From Novosphingobium sp. (GTDB lineage: Bacteria; Pseudomonadota; Alphaproteobacteria; Sphingomonadales; Sphingomonadaceae): 64,000 bases of DNA. Under the pieces are notes generated by a model. The model made no database searches. It was not told the origin of the DNA and saw nothing but the letters and a program-made list of their open reading frames with translations. The DNA lies in NCBI RefSeq assembly GCF_030696665.1, contig NZ_JAUYRV010000013.1, positions 17,089-81,088 on the forward strand, read 5' to 3'. The number at the start of each line of letters is the position of its first letter. The stretch's first letter is position 1. This document shows, in pieces, positions 1 through 10,015 of this stretch. A program made the translations under genes and the position numbers.

Positions 1-652
1 CCAGCGATGCCTTGCGCAGCTTTGAATGGGCGAGCCACAAGTAGTTGTGGCGCTCGGTCACATGGTCCGAGAATTCGTTGGCCAGCGCAAAGCCAAGGCG
101 GAACGGCGTGCCGTCTGCCCCGATCAGGTAGATGCCCGCCAGCTCCGGCTCCTCGCCACCATCCTGCGCGAAGACAGGCATTTCCAGCGCATCGGTTGGC
201 CCGACAAGCTGCGATCCATCGCCCTTGTAGAACCATTCGGGCTGCTGGCCGATAACGCCATCGGCCGGTTTTCCGCCCTCCAGCCCTTCCAGGAACATGC
301 GCATGGAATCGGTCTGGTGCGCCGCAGCGGCGGCATCGCGGTGCATCTTGTCGCGCCCTTCGGCAGAGCCGAGGTGGGTGAGGCCAGTGCCCGCCAGCAT
401 CAGGTGCGCCGGGTCTTCGTGGTCAATCGGCGCGATGAAGTTTCCGGCGGCGAGTTCGGCGGAAAGATCCACCGCAGCGCCCGTGCCGCAGCTACGCGCC
501 GCATCGGCAAGGCTGGTGCCATCGGCAATGGCGCGCGCGGCAAGATCGCGGATGGAAGCCACGTCCGGCACGACGTGGGCGGCATCATTGTCGGCCAGAA
601 CGACCGAGCGCGTGCCATCGGGCGCGCGGTGCTGGAGCAGGCGAAGGGCCAT
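1..652 (-). CDS. AraD1/GguC-type FAH-superfamily sugar-acid dehydratase, 3' part cut by window edge
   Basis: The minus strand reads open from an ATG at 652 to the window edge, giving about 217 residues without a stop. It begins MALRLLQHRAPDGTR and near the edge reads ERHNYLWLAHSKLRKASL, which resembles the conserved DHV-x-NYLxLAHSKLR segment of the AraD1/GguC branch of the fumarylacetoacetate hydrolase superfamily. A GGGAGAG ribosome site lies about nine bases upstream. Family members act on 2-keto-3-deoxy sugar acids. Next to a 2-ketoglutarate semialdehyde dehydrogenase (62 bases upstream, same strand), the likely reaction is dehydration of 2-keto-3-deoxy-pentonate to the semialdehyde. The substrate stereochemistry cannot be told. 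The C-terminal third lies outside the window. Confidence 0.8.
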   Translation of the reverse strand, partial: MALRLLQHRAPDGTRSVVLADNDAAHVVPDVASIRDLAARAIADGTSLADAARSCGTGAAVDLSAELAAGNFIAPIDHEDPAHLMLAGTGLTHLGSAEGRDKMHRDAAAAAHQTDSMRMFLEGLEGGKPADGVIGQQPEWFYKGDGSQLVGPTDALEMPVFAQDGGEEPELAGIYLIGADGTPFRLGFALANEFSDHVTERHNYLWLAHSKLRKASL

Positions 653-714
653 CGTTCAAACTCTCCCTGATGCGGCGGGCCGGCTCGCCCGCCGCAGGTC
701 AATGCAACAAGGTC

Positions 715-2241
715 TTAAAGCGTCAGCACGCCGTCGATCAGGCGCGGCGCGCCATCGCCGCACGCATCATCGCGCAGTTCGGGCGGCAGCAGTGGGGCGG
801 TCAGGTTCTGATAGCTTACGGGGCGCAGGAACCGGTCGATGGCCATGCTGCCGACAGACGTGGTGCGCGGATCGGACGTGGCGGGGAAGGGACCGCCGTG
901 GACCATCGCGTGGCACACTTCGACGCCAGTGGGCCAGCCATTGGCGAGGATGCGCCCGGCCTTCACTTCCAGCACCGGCAGCAGCGCGGCGGCCAACGCC
1001 TCGTCAGCGGCGTCCATGTGCAGCGTTGCGGTAAGCTGGCCTTCTAGGCTGCGCAGCACGGATTGCAGTTCATCAGCATCGCGGCAGACGACCACGATGG
1101 ACGATGCGCCGAACACTTCGTGGCCCATCGCCTGTTCGGCAAGGAAGGCCGCTGCAGTGGTGCGGAACAGCGCGGCGCTGCCTTGAGCGGGTTCACCGGC
1201 AGCGCCCTTTGCCACGGTTTCAACGCCCGATGTCTGCTCAAGCGCGGCAACGCCTGAGGCATAGGCGGTGGAGATCCCGCTGGTCAGCATGGTCTGTGCA
1301 GCCGCCGCGCTCACGGCTTCGGCAGCGGCGGCGATGAAGGCATCAAGGCCTTCGCCCTCAATCGCCAGAACAAGGCCGGGGTTGGTGCAGAACTGGCCCG
1401 CGCCCATTGTGAGCGATCCGGCATAGGCGGTGCCCAGCGTGGCCCCGCGTGCCTTCAGCGCTTCGGGCAGGAGCAGCACGGGATTGATGCTCGACATTTC
1501 GGCATAGACCGCGATCGGCACGTCGCGCGCCTGCGCCAGCTTGGCCAATGCAAGGCCGCCCCCGCGCGATCCGGTGAAGCCAACTGCGGCGATGCGCGGG
1601 TCTTGGACAAGCGCTGCGCCCAGATCGTTCGAAGGGCCAACAAGGTGGCCAAACACGCCTTCAGGCAAACCACAGGCCGCAACGGAGCGGGCAATGGCAG
1701 CGGCCACGAGTTCGCCGGTGCGCGGGTGGGCCGGATGACCCTTGACCACGACCGGGCAACCGGCAGCGAGTGCCGATGCCGTGTCACCACCGGCGGTGGA
1801 GAAGGCCAACGGGAAGTTTGACGCGCCGAACACGGCGACAGGGCCGACCGGGATCATGCGCAGGCGGATGTCGGGGCGAGGCAGGGGCTGGCGATCAGGC
1901 AGGGCGGGATCAATGCGCAACTGCTGCCACGCACCCTTGCGCACCACATCGGCGAACAGCCGCAACTGGCCCATCGTGCGGCCACGTTCGCCTTCAAGAC
2001 GGGCGCGCGGAAGCCCGCTTTCGCTCATCGCCGCTTCGATCAGTTCGTCACCGATCCCCAGAATTTCCTCGGTGATCTTTTCAAGGAAAGCCGCGCGGGT
2101 TTCGCGCGTGGTGGCGCGGTATGCGTCAAAGGCATCGGCAGCCGCCGCGCACAGTGCAGCGACTTCGGCAGGTCCGTGGACGGTGAAGGCAGGGCCTTGC
2201 GGCTGGCCCGTGGCGGCAACCACGGAGCGGAACTCGGTCAT
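715..2241 (-). CDS. 2,5-dioxovalerate (2-ketoglutarate semialdehyde) dehydrogenase
   Basis: A 508-residue aldehyde dehydrogenase of the KGSADH branch. It shows the cofactor-binding [12 protein letters not shown] region, the glutamate in YAEMSSINP and the catalytic cysteine in [10 protein letters not shown]. The reaction is NAD(P)-dependent oxidation of 2-ketoglutarate semialdehyde to 2-ketoglutarate, the last step of non-phosphorylating pentose and hexarate pathways. It is cytosolic. It is the first gene of a leftward unit that continues into the FAH-family dehydratase. The start ATG at 2241 follows a CAGGAGATACCC ribosome site. The promoter region is shared with the divergent GntR gene and carries a candidate operator. 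Confidence 0.92.
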   Translation of the reverse strand: MTEFRSVVAATGQPQGPAFTVHGPAEVAALCAAAADAFDAYRATTRETRAAFLEKITEEILGIGDELIEAAMSESGLPRARLEGERGRTMGQLRLFADVVRKGAWQQLRIDPALPDRQPLPRPDIRLRMIPVGPVAVFGASNFPLAFSTAGGDTASALAAGCPVVVKGHPAHPRTGELVAAAIARSVAACGLPEGVFGHLVGPSNDLGAALVQDPRIAAVGFTGSRGGGLALAKLAQARDVPIAVYAEMSSINPVLLLPEALKARGATLGTAYAGSLTMGAGQFCTNPGLVLAIEGEGLDAFIAAAAEAVSAAAAQTMLTSGISTAYASGVAALEQTSGVETVAKGAAGEPAQGSAALFRTTAAAFLAEQAMGHEVFGASSIVVVCRDADELQSVLRSLEGQLTATLHMDAADEALAAALLPVLEVKAGRILANGWPTGVEVCHAMVHGGPFPATSDPRTTSVGSMAIDRFLRPVSYQNLTAPLLPPELRDDACGDGAPRLIDGVLTL

Positions 2242-2253
2242 GGGTATCTCCTG

Positions 2254-2268
2254 ATTTACTCCGACATA
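2254..2268 (-). promoter_or_regulatory. Candidate GntR (FadR-type) operator copy 1
   Basis: On the minus strand this reads TATGTCGGAGTAAAT. It matches TTTGTCGGACTATAT at 4553-4567 at 12 of 15 positions. It lies between the semialdehyde dehydrogenase and the divergent FadR-type regulator, where an autoregulatory operator would be expected. The half-site core TGTCGGA fits the general GntR pattern only partly in this copy. Confidence 0.4.
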
Positions 2269-2363
2269 TTATCATTATTCCCGAAACGCAACATGCGTCT
2301 CACTTAAACATTTCGCCGTCGGGGGAGTGCTGCTAAACCCCGTGGCAGGAGGCGAGAGATACC

Positions 2364-3155
2364 TTGAAAACTTCGGAAACTGGCGACTTGGCCGAACAAA
2401 AGCCTGAGGCCGCAAAGGCCAAAACCGCCACTGGGCACGGGCCGGGCAGGCGGCTGCATGGCGCGCTGGCGCACAAGCTGGGCACTGCCATCTTGTCAGG
2501 CCAATATGGTCCCGGCGATGTGCTTCCCGGTGAAGTTGCCTTTGCCGAAGAGCTGAAGGTTTCACGCAGCGCCTATCGTGAGGCGATTCAGGTGCTGACC
2601 GCAAAAGGCCTCGTCGCCAGTCGGCCAAAGGCGGGCACCCGCGTTCTACCGCGTGAACGGTGGAACCTGCTTGATCCCGAAGTGCTGGCCTGGGCCTTTG
2701 CCGGGGAACCTGATGTGGGCTTCGTGCGCGATCTGTTCGAACTGCGATCTATCATCGAACCTGCCGCCGCGCGTCTGGCCGCGATGCGCCGCAGCAAGGA
2801 CGATGTGCGCGTGATGCGCGATGCGCTGGCCGCGATGCGCCGCCATACTTTGACGACCGAGGCGGGGCGGGCGGCGGACCGTGATTTCCACGATGCCATC
2901 CTGCGCGCCAGCGGCAATCAGGCGATGTTCGTGCTCAGCGCCAGCATCGGCGCGGCGGTTCACTGGACCACGCAGTTCAAGCAGCGCTCACGCGAATTGC
3001 CGCGCAATCCCATCCCCGATCACGTGCGGGTGTTCGATGCGATTGCCGCTGGCGATGCCGATGCCGCCGCCGAAGCGATGGGCGTGCTGGTCGATCTCGC
3101 GCTGGAGGATACGCGCAGTTCGATGCAGCACTGGCCGCGCGAAGAGCGGGCCTAA
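2364..3155 (+). CDS. FadR-subfamily GntR transcriptional regulator
   Basis: A 263-residue regulator. After a charged leader of about 28 residues comes a winged helix-turn-helix (roughly residues 32-95, with GDVLPGEVAFAEELKVSRSAYREAI and LVASRPKAGTRV). An FCD ligand domain follows (about 110-240, with the metal-type pattern ELRSIIEPAAARLAA and DRDFHDAILRASGN). The start is TTG at 2364, chosen because AGGAGGCGAG lies just upstream and no ATG fits. It is divergent from the semialdehyde dehydrogenase. It probably represses the pentose genes and responds to a sugar acid, as related FadR-type regulators of uronate and xylonate genes do; the ligand is inferred. Confidence 0.88.
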   Translation: MKTSETGDLAEQKPEAAKAKTATGHGPGRRLHGALAHKLGTAILSGQYGPGDVLPGEVAFAEELKVSRSAYREAIQVLTAKGLVASRPKAGTRVLPRERWNLLDPEVLAWAFAGEPDVGFVRDLFELRSIIEPAAARLAAMRRSKDDVRVMRDALAAMRRHTLTTEAGRAADRDFHDAILRASGNQAMFVLSASIGAAVHWTTQFKQRSRELPRNPIPDHVRVFDAIAAGDADAAAEAMGVLVDLALEDTRSSMQHWPREERA

Positions 3156-3157
3156 GC

Positions 3158-4471
3158 CTACGGCTGCTGCTCTGCCACCGCGTGTGTGGGGCGCGAACCC
3201 CACAGCGCGTAGAACAGGATGTAAAGTTCACAAGCCGCCGTCAGCAGGAATGACGTCTGCAGGCCATAGGCATCGGCCATCCAGCCCTGCACCACCACCA
3301 GCGCGCCCCCTGCAATCGCCATGATCAGCAGGCCCGATCCTTCTTCGGTCAGCGGGCCGAGGCCCTTGATCCCCAACGTGAAGATCGTGGGGAACATGAT
3401 CGAATGGAACAGACCCACAAGAATCAGCGACCACATTGCCACCGGCCCGGTGGTGAACACCGTGACCAGCATGACCACGAATGCGCCGATGGAAAATCCG
3501 GCCAACACCAGCCCTGCATCCACTTTCTGCATCAGCGCCGATCCGGCAAAGCGCCCAACCATCATCCCGCCCCACAGGAAGGTCAGGTAATGCCCGGCCT
3601 GTTCCGCCGTCAGATTGGCGATTTCGGGCTGGCTGACGAAGTTGACGAACAGGTTGGCAACGCCGATTTCCGCAATCAGGTAGATGAAGATGGCCGGGAT
3701 ACCCAGCACCAGATTGCGGTGCTGCCACAGCGAATGCTTGGCCCGCTCCTCACGCGAAAGGCGCATCGTGGCCGCGCCCATTGCGGGCAGCGGGAATCGT
3801 GCGATCACTACCGCCAAGACTACCAGCACCACGGCGACCAGCCCGTATGGCAGGATCACCGATTGCGCATCGGCCATGCGTTCGGCTTGGGTCAGCACGG
3901 TGTCGGCCGCGCTGGTGCCGCCCTTTGACCGGCCAAGGATCAGGTACGCGCCGAACATCGGGGCCAGCATAGTCCCGGCGGAATTCATCGCCTGCACCAG
4001 ATTGAGGCGCGACGATGCCGTCTCGGGCTTGCCTACCACGGCGACATAGGGGTTGGCCGCCACTTGCAGCAGGGTGATGCCGCTGGCGATCACGAACAGC
4101 ATGACCAGTGTCACGCCATAAGACGGGATCGAGGCTGCCAGCATCATGCCCAGCGCACCCGCCGCCATGACCAGCAACCCGATCACCAGCGACTTCTGAT
4201 AGCCGATCTTCTCGATCAATTTGGCCGAGGGAATCGAAGCCACGAAATAGGCGATGAACCACACCGATTCGATCAGCGTGGTCTGCGTATAGTTGAGTTC
4301 AAACACACTGCGCAGGTGCGGCAGCAGGGTGTTGTTGATGACCGTGATGAAGCCCCACATGAAGAACAGGCTGGCCAGCAGCGCCAGCGCCGGTCCGTAT
4401 TTGACCGCACCATGATCGCTGCTTCCCGCACCGTGTGGCGGTGTTCCTGATGAAGACATCACTGGCGGCAT
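3158..4471 (-). CDS. FHS-family sugar:proton symporter (GluP/FucP type)
   Basis: About 437 residues, twelve predicted membrane segments, major facilitator fold. The N-terminal LASLFFMWGFITVINNTLLPHL, the segment LQVAANPYVAVVGKPETASSRLNLVQAMNSAGT and the late GLFHSIMFPTIFTLGIKGLG are typical of the fucose-galactose-glucose (FHS) permeases. It should import a neutral monosaccharide across the inner membrane. A TTG 18 bases further upstream is open, but ATG at 4471 has an AGAGGA ribosome site at good spacing. It is convergent with the GntR gene (two-base gap) and divergent from the epimerase gene, sharing a regulatory region with it. Confidence 0.88.
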   Translation of the reverse strand: MPPVMSSSGTPPHGAGSSDHGAVKYGPALALLASLFFMWGFITVINNTLLPHLRSVFELNYTQTTLIESVWFIAYFVASIPSAKLIEKIGYQKSLVIGLLVMAAGALGMMLAASIPSYGVTLVMLFVIASGITLLQVAANPYVAVVGKPETASSRLNLVQAMNSAGTMLAPMFGAYLILGRSKGGTSAADTVLTQAERMADAQSVILPYGLVAVVLVVLAVVIARFPLPAMGAATMRLSREERAKHSLWQHRNLVLGIPAIFIYLIAEIGVANLFVNFVSQPEIANLTAEQAGHYLTFLWGGMMVGRFAGSALMQKVDAGLVLAGFSIGAFVVMLVTVFTTGPVAMWSLILVGLFHSIMFPTIFTLGIKGLGPLTEEGSGLLIMAIAGGALVVVQGWMADAYGLQTSFLLTAACELYILFYALWGSRPTHAVAEQQP

Positions 4472-4552
4472 CGGGCGTGTTCCTCTCAAACTGCAAGTGC
4501 CAAATTGCTCGTGCCGTCGCCGTCATGCGGCATCTGGCTTGCACTTATTCCA

Positions 4553-4567
4553 TTTGTCGGACTATAT
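4553..4567 (+). promoter_or_regulatory. Candidate GntR (FadR-type) operator copy 2
   Basis: TTTGTCGGACTATAT contains TTGTCGGACTA, an exact fit to the FadR/FCD-type pattern TNGTNNNACNA. It lies in the 144-base divergent region between the FHS permease and the aldose epimerase. It matches the site at 2254-2268 at 12 of 15 positions, suggesting that the neighbouring GntR regulator controls both blocks. Confidence 0.5.
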
Positions 4568-4615
4568 ACGTGTCGTCGCGCCGTCAATGGCCGGTGCAAT
4601 GGAAAGGATTGGGGA

Positions 4616-5767
4616 ATGGGCAAAGCTGGCAGACAGGCAAAGGGGATCGCACTGGCGCTGGGTGTTGCCGCATTGATCCCGTCCGCTGCCCTTGCGGTTG
4701 AGGCGAGCCAGGAATCGGCCGGCCAGCTGGCTGATGGCACGCAAATCTCTGCGATCACGCTCAAGGCCCGAAACGGCGTCTCGGCGCGCATCCTTACCTA
4801 TGGTGCCACACTGCAATCGCTCGTCGCCCCTGATCGTCATGGCGAATTGCGCGATGTGACGCTGGGGTACGACAAGCTTGAGGACTACGTTGCCCATCCC
4901 AACTATTTTGGCGTCACAGTGGGCCGCTATGCCAATCGCCTTGCCGGTGGCAGCTTCACGATTGATGGCAAGGCTTTTTCCGTCCCGCAGAACGATGGCA
5001 CAAACAGCCTCCACGGCGGCGGCAAGGGTTTTGACAAGCAGGCGTGGCAGGTCGTCTCGGTCAAATCCGGCGCAGTGGCCAGCGTGGTGCTGTCGCACGT
5101 CAGCCCCGATGGCGATTCGGGCTATCCGGGCAAGCTGGCCACCACGGTCACCTATTCGCTCGACGAAGCTGGCGCGCTCACCATCGTGTTCGAGGCGAAG
5201 ACCGACAAGCCCACCGTGGTGAACATGACCAACCATGCGATCTTCAACATGGCCGGAGAAGGCGCGCCGGGTGGCGCGATGGACCAGTTGCTGACCATCC
5301 CAGCCGCTGCCTACACTCCGGTAGATGAAAAGCTGATCCCCACCGGCGAATTGCGCGCGGTCGAAGGCTCCGTCTTCGATTTCCGCCGCCCGCGCCGCGT
5401 GGCCGATGGGTTGCGCGATGGGCGTGACAGCCAGATCGTGGTCGGGCGCGGTTACGATCACAACTTCGCGCTCGACAAGGGGCAGACCGCCAAGCCCGAA
5501 CTGGCCGCCCGCCTTGAAGATCCTGCCTCGGGCCGCGTGCTCGAAGTGCTCACCACTGAACCCGGCGTCCAGTTCTACTCCGGCAATTTCCTTGATGGCA
5601 CGCTCATCGGAAAGCAGGGCCATCTTTACCGCATGGGTGATGGCATCGCGCTTGAACCGCAGAAGTTCCCCGATGCGCCGAACCAGCCTGCGTTCGTTTC
5701 CGCCCGGGTCGATCCGGGTAAGCCTTACCGCCACACCATGATCTACCGCGTGTCCACCACGCGCTGA
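4616..5767 (+). CDS. galM: Exported aldose 1-epimerase (mutarotase)
   Basis: 383 residues. A cleavable signal peptide is visible at the N-terminus ([18 protein letters not shown], cleavage expected after ALA), so the enzyme should work in the periplasm. The galactose mutarotase fold is shown by [24 protein letters not shown] (catalytic His), [11 protein letters not shown] (second His) and the glutamate in [12 protein letters not shown]. It interconverts alpha and beta anomers of an aldose and so would feed the right anomer to the FHS permease encoded divergently. ATG at 4616 is chosen because it places the signal peptide at the start. The dehydratase gene follows 28 bases later. Confidence 0.9.
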   Translation: MGKAGRQAKGIALALGVAALIPSAALAVEASQESAGQLADGTQISAITLKARNGVSARILTYGATLQSLVAPDRHGELRDVTLGYDKLEDYVAHPNYFGVTVGRYANRLAGGSFTIDGKAFSVPQNDGTNSLHGGGKGFDKQAWQVVSVKSGAVASVVLSHVSPDGDSGYPGKLATTVTYSLDEAGALTIVFEAKTDKPTVVNMTNHAIFNMAGEGAPGGAMDQLLTIPAAAYTPVDEKLIPTGELRAVEGSVFDFRRPRRVADGLRDGRDSQIVVGRGYDHNFALDKGQTAKPELAARLEDPASGRVLEVLTTEPGVQFYSGNFLDGTLIGKQGHLYRMGDGIALEPQKFPDAPNQPAFVSARVDPGKPYRHTMIYRVSTTR

Positions 5768-5795
5768 ACCTGTTCATTTCCAAGCGAAAGCTGCC

Positions 5796-7595
5796 ATGAC
5801 CGACAAGCCTTCCACGCCCAAGCTGCGTTCGCGCGCCTGGTTCGACAATCCCGACAACATCGACATGACCTCGCTCTATCTTGAGCGCTATCTCAACTTC
5901 GGGTTGAGCCTTGAAGAGCTGCGTTCGGGCAAGCCGATCATCGGCATCGCGCAGACCGGCAGCGACCTTTCGCCCTGCAACCGCCATCATATCGTGCTGG
6001 CAGAGCGGATGCGCGAAGGCATCCGCGAAGCAGGCGGCATTGCGCTGGAGATCCCGGTCCACCCCATTCAGGAGACCGGCAAGCGCCCCACCGCAGGGCT
6101 TGACCGCAACCTCGCCTATCTGGGGCTGGTCGAGGCGCTCTATGGCTATCCCATCGATGGCGTGGTGCTGACCACAGGTTGCGACAAGACCACGCCTGCG
6201 CTGCTGATGGCGGCGGCCACGGTCAACATCCCGGCCATCGCGCTCTCGGTCGGCCCGATGCTGAATGGCTGGCACAAGGGTGAGCGCACCGGATCCGGCA
6301 CCATCGTGTGGAAGGGCCGCGAACTGATGGCCAAGGGCGAACTGGACGCCGATGGCTTCATCAAGCTCGTTGCCAGTTCCGCGCCGTCTACCGGCTATTG
6401 CAACACGATGGGCACGGCCACCACGATGAACAGTCTGGCCGAAGCGCTGGGCATGATGCTCCCGGGTTCGGCCGCGATTCCGGCGCCTTATCGTGATCGT
6501 CAGGAATGCGCCTATCACACTGGCAAGCGCATTGTCGGCATGGTGCATGAGGACCTCAAGCCGTCCGACATCATGACGCTGGAATCGTTCCACAATGCCA
6601 TCGTCGTCAATTCGGCCATCGGTGGATCGACCAACGCGCCGATCCACCTTGCCGCGATTGCCCGCCACATTGGCGTGGACCTGCCGCTGACCGATTGGCA
6701 GCGCCTTGGCCACAAGGTGCCGCTGCTGGTGAACCTGCAACCTGCGGGCGAATATCTGGGCGAGGATTATTACCGTGCAGGCGGTGTTCCCGCCGTGGTC
6801 GCGCAGCTTATGGCCCAAGGCCTGATTGCCGAGAACGCGATGACCGTGAATGGCAAGACGATTGGCGAAAACTGCCGGGGCGTTGAGATTGAGGACGAGC
6901 GCGTGATCCGCCCGTTCGCACAGCCGCTGCTTCAGGAAGCCGGGTTCCTCGTGCTGTCGGGCAACCTGTTTGATGCCGCGATCATGAAAACCAGCGTCAT
7001 CAGCGATGAATTCCGCGCACGCTATCTTTCGAACCCCGATGATCCCGAGGCGTTTGAAGGCCCTGCTGTCGTGTTCGATGGGCCGGAAGATTACCACCAC
7101 CGCATCGATGATCCGGCGCTTGGCATCACGTCGCACACCATGTTGTTCATGCGCGGTGCGGGGCCAATCGGCTATCCCGGCGCGGCAGAAGTGGTCAACA
7201 TGCGCCCGCCTTCCTATCTCATCACCGAAGGCGTCAGCGCGCTGCCGTGCATTGGCGATGGCCGCCAATCGGGCACCAGCGGCAGCCCCTCGATCCTCAA
7301 CGCCAGCCCGGAAGCGGCCGCGATGGGCGGGCTTGCCCTGCTCAAGACCGGAGACCGCGTGCGGCTTGACCTGAAGCAGGGCCGCGTGGATGTGCTGATT
7401 TCTGATGCAGAACTGGCCGAACGCCGCGCGGCGCTGGAGGCGGCAGGCGGCTATCCCTATCCCGCATCGCAAACACCGTGGCAGGAAATTCAGCGTGAGC
7501 GCGTGGGCCAGCTTTCCACCGGCGCAATCCTTGAAGGCGCGGAAAAGTATCAGCGTATCGCCCAGACGCGCGGGTTGCCGCGCGATAATCACTGA
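5796..7595 (+). CDS. xylD: IlvD/Edd-family D-xylonate (pentonate) dehydratase
   Basis: 599 residues, full length for the sugar-acid branch of the dihydroxy-acid dehydratase family. Iron-sulfur cysteines appear in the expected motifs [17 protein letters not shown] and [13 protein letters not shown]. The N-terminal [22 protein letters not shown] and the C-terminal PRDNH resemble Caulobacter XylD closely, as I remember that sequence. The reaction is dehydration of D-xylonate (or a stereoisomer such as L-arabonate) to the 2-keto-3-deoxy acid. It is cytosolic and co-transcribed with the epimerase upstream and the lactonase nine bases downstream. Substrate choice within the family cannot be settled by eye. 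Confidence 0.88.
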   Translation: MTDKPSTPKLRSRAWFDNPDNIDMTSLYLERYLNFGLSLEELRSGKPIIGIAQTGSDLSPCNRHHIVLAERMREGIREAGGIALEIPVHPIQETGKRPTAGLDRNLAYLGLVEALYGYPIDGVVLTTGCDKTTPALLMAAATVNIPAIALSVGPMLNGWHKGERTGSGTIVWKGRELMAKGELDADGFIKLVASSAPSTGYCNTMGTATTMNSLAEALGMMLPGSAAIPAPYRDRQECAYHTGKRIVGMVHEDLKPSDIMTLESFHNAIVVNSAIGGSTNAPIHLAAIARHIGVDLPLTDWQRLGHKVPLLVNLQPAGEYLGEDYYRAGGVPAVVAQLMAQGLIAENAMTVNGKTIGENCRGVEIEDERVIRPFAQPLLQEAGFLVLSGNLFDAAIMKTSVISDEFRARYLSNPDDPEAFEGPAVVFDGPEDYHHRIDDPALGITSHTMLFMRGAGPIGYPGAAEVVNMRPPSYLITEGVSALPCIGDGRQSGTSGSPSILNASPEAAAMGGLALLKTGDRVRLDLKQGRVDVLISDAELAERRAALEAAGGYPYPASQTPWQEIQRERVGQLSTGAILEGAEKYQRIAQTRGLPRDNH

Positions 7596-7604
7596 GTCTG
7601 TGAG

Positions 7605-8474
7605 ATGACACTCTGGACGAAGATTGAACGCGGCGCACAGCGCGATGTGCTGGGCGAGGGCGCGCTTTGGTGCCCGCGTGACGGGGCGTTCTACTGGGTC
7701 GATATTCTCGCCCCGGCGCTCAACCGGCTGACACTTGCCACCGGCACAATTGAGCGCTGGGATATGCCCGAACCGCTGGGGTGGGTGGTGACAAGCGCAC
7801 AGGGCGGCCTTGTCGGGGGCTTTCGCTCCGGCATCGCCACGATCAGCCTCGATCCGCTGGAAATCGGCCCGCGCAAGGCGTTAGAAGCGCACTTGGCCGG
7901 CAACCGAATGAACGACGGCAAGACTGACGCCAGCGGCGCGATCTGGTGCGGCACGATGGATATGAGCGAAACGCAGGCCAGCGGTTCGCTCTATCGCATC
8001 GGCCCGGATAGCGAGGTGCGGATGGTTGATATCGGCTATCTGGTGCCCAATGGCCCGGCCTTCTCGCATTGCGGCCAGTGGATGTACCACACCGACAGCG
8101 GTCGCCGGCTGATCTATCGTTTCGCGCTTGATGATGGCCAAGCCCGCAAGGACCGGGTCTTTGTCGAATTCGGCGAGGACGATGGTTACCCGGACGGAAT
8201 GACGACCGACAGCGAAGGCTTCGTCTGGGTGGCGCATTGGGATGGCGGTCGCATCACCCGCTTCGCGCCCGATGGCAGCCGGGATCGTTCAATCGAACTG
8301 CCCGCACGGCGCATCACCAACATTGCCTTTGCTGGTGAAGGGTTGGACCGCATGTTCGTGACCTCGGCAGCAACTGGGCTTGAACCATCGGAATTTGATG
8401 GCGCGCTGTTCGAAGTGGATTGCGGCGGGGTTACCGGCAATGCGCCGGTGCCGTTTGCCGGGCAGGTGCTCTAA
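7605..8474 (+). CDS. SMP-30/gluconolactonase-family sugar lactonase
   Basis: 289 residues forming a six-bladed SMP-30 propeller. Metal ligands are visible: Glu in LGEGALW, Asn in NRMNDGK, Asn in YLVPNGPAF and Asp in GYPDGMTTD. It hydrolyses an aldonolactone to the aldonate, the step just before the dehydratase encoded nine bases upstream. It is therefore the XylC-type member of this pathway. Its 3' end overlaps the end of the convergent esterase gene by four bases. Confidence 0.9.
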   Translation: MTLWTKIERGAQRDVLGEGALWCPRDGAFYWVDILAPALNRLTLATGTIERWDMPEPLGWVVTSAQGGLVGGFRSGIATISLDPLEIGPRKALEAHLAGNRMNDGKTDASGAIWCGTMDMSETQASGSLYRIGPDSEVRMVDIGYLVPNGPAFSHCGQWMYHTDSGRRLIYRFALDDGQARKDRVFVEFGEDDGYPDGMTTDSEGFVWVAHWDGGRITRFAPDGSRDRSIELPARRITNIAFAGEGLDRMFVTSAATGLEPSEFDGALFEVDCGGVTGNAPVPFAGQVL

Positions 8475-10015
8475 CTGCCGGGCTGAATGTACGGCGCGGT
8501 TGCCCAAAGCGCGCGCTCCCATCTGCGCGGATCGTTGACCGCTTCCACCGTGCCGTCACCCACCACCAGCGTGGCGCGGTCTTGCAGGGTATAGGCCGTC
8601 CAGTCGGCAAGGCCCGGCTTGCCGGTCTTGGCGAGGCCGGTAAAGGCGCGCATCATCAGATCGCGCGTCATCCGTGCCTGCGCATCGGTGCCACTCATGC
8701 TGCCCGGTGCATCCAGCGTGCCGAAAACATAGGGAATGTCATCGGTATGCGCCGCCCCGCGCAAGGGATCGATGGGGGAAGGGCGGTCAAGCTGGTAGAC
8801 CCACGTTGCTGCGGCCCCCGCCTTGGCGCGCTCATCCGCCTCGATCACTTGCCCCGGCCATGAACGGCCTGCGGTGGTGGCGGAATAGAACACTTGTTGC
8901 GGCGTCCACTGCGGATATTGCGCGCGATATTGCGCCACGACCCAATCAACATCGAGGTCGATCTTGATTTCCGGGGCGATGCGCGCGGCGAGGTTATCCC
9001 AATTCAGCCCTTGCAGCTTGGTCCCGCGCGGATCGATGAAAGCCCGCGTTTCCTCGCGCGTGTTGCCAAGGATCATCGGAATGTGCAGCGATTGCGGCGC
9101 AGCGTCCGGCCAGAACGGGTGGCGCGGCAGATTGGTCATATCCAGCACCGGTCCCATATACAGGCCGCCGCCGATCACTGGGTCGGTCGCGGTCAGCCCA
9201 TCCACCAATTGCTGCACTGGCATTGTGCGCAGCATATCCACATCGCCCGGTTGCAGCTTCAGCGCCGCAAACAGCGCCTGCGTTCGCTTCCACGCATTGC
9301 CCGGCCCACTGGCAACAACCTGCTGCCCGCTCATCGTGGCGGCGCTATGGAACAGGCCCTTGGCCGCTGGCATCGCCATCAGCGTGGCAATCTTGGCCCC
9401 GCCGCCCGATTGGCCGAACACCATCACCCGCGCCGGATCGCCGCCAAACTCTGCAATATGTGCCCGGACCCATTCAAGCGCCAGGATCAGGTCCAACTGA
9501 CCCAGATTGCCGCTGTCTGCATAGCGCGGACCGAACGGTTTCAGCCAGGCATAGCCCAGCGCATTGAGCCGGTGGTTGACCGTAACGACCACAACATCGC
9601 CCTGCGCCGCCAGCTTTCCGCCATGCGTCAACGGGTCGGTCACCGTGCCGTTGGCATAGGCCCCCCCGTGAAAATAGACCACCACCGCCCGGCCGGCTTT
9701 GGAGTTTGCGTCCGGTGTCCAGACGTTCAGGAACAGGCAATCCTCTGCCTGCGCCATGTCGGGATTGCCCCGCTGCGGTGCGATGGGCGCAAACGCCTGC
9801 GCCTTGGTGCGCGCGCCGCTCCAAGGCTCCGCCACCGCCCGCTCAAACCGCGCCGCGCGGCCATAACGAATGCCCTTGAACGCCAGCACCCCGTCTTTGC
9901 GCAGGCCCGCAAAGCGCGCCACTTGCGGATCGCGCGTCTTGGCCAGCGCCGGTGCGGCCAGCAGTGCGGCGCTGCCACCCAGCAGCGCGCGCCGCGTCAG
10001 CTCAACGGCGGACAT
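8471..10015 (-). CDS. Exported type-B carboxylesterase
   Basis: 514 residues. The N-terminus has a twin-arginine signal (LTRRALLGGSAALLAAPALA), so it is probably exported folded. Catalytic features of the carboxylesterase/lipase family are present: oxyanion loop GGAYANG and nucleophile motif FGQSGGGAK. ATG at 10015 is chosen over the upstream in-frame start because it places the twin arginines at residues 8-9; it overlaps the KDG kinase gene by 14 bases, implying translational coupling. In this context it may remove acetyl, methyl or feruloyl groups from cell-wall sugars; this is inference. Confidence 0.87.
   Translation of the reverse strand: MSAVELTRRALLGGSAALLAAPALAKTRDPQVARFAGLRKDGVLAFKGIRYGRAARFERAVAEPWSGARTKAQAFAPIAPQRGNPDMAQAEDCLFLNVWTPDANSKAGRAVVVYFHGGAYANGTVTDPLTHGGKLAAQGDVVVVTVNHRLNALGYAWLKPFGPRYADSGNLGQLDLILALEWVRAHIAEFGGDPARVMVFGQSGGGAKIATLMAMPAAKGLFHSAATMSGQQVVASGPGNAWKRTQALFAALKLQPGDVDMLRTMPVQQLVDGLTATDPVIGGGLYMGPVLDMTNLPRHPFWPDAAPQSLHIPMILGNTREETRAFIDPRGTKLQGLNWDNLAARIAPEIKIDLDVDWVVAQYRAQYPQWTPQQVFYSATTAGRSWPGQVIEADERAKAGAAATWVYQLDRPSPIDPLRGAAHTDDIPYVFGTLDAPGSMSGTDAQARMTRDLMMRAFTGLAKTGKPGLADWTAYTLQDRATLVVGDGTVEAVNDPRRWERALWATAPYIQPGS

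Noticed and set aside
26..670. Plus-strand frame of 214 codons at the left edge
   Set aside because: The minus strand encodes an AraD1/GguC-type protein with a ribosome site and conserved motifs; the plus frame is its shadow.
5604..7592. Long minus-strand open frame of 662 codons
   Set aside because: It lies wholly over the xylonate dehydratase and the end of the epimerase, and its arginine/histidine-rich product matches no family. It is a high-GC shadow.
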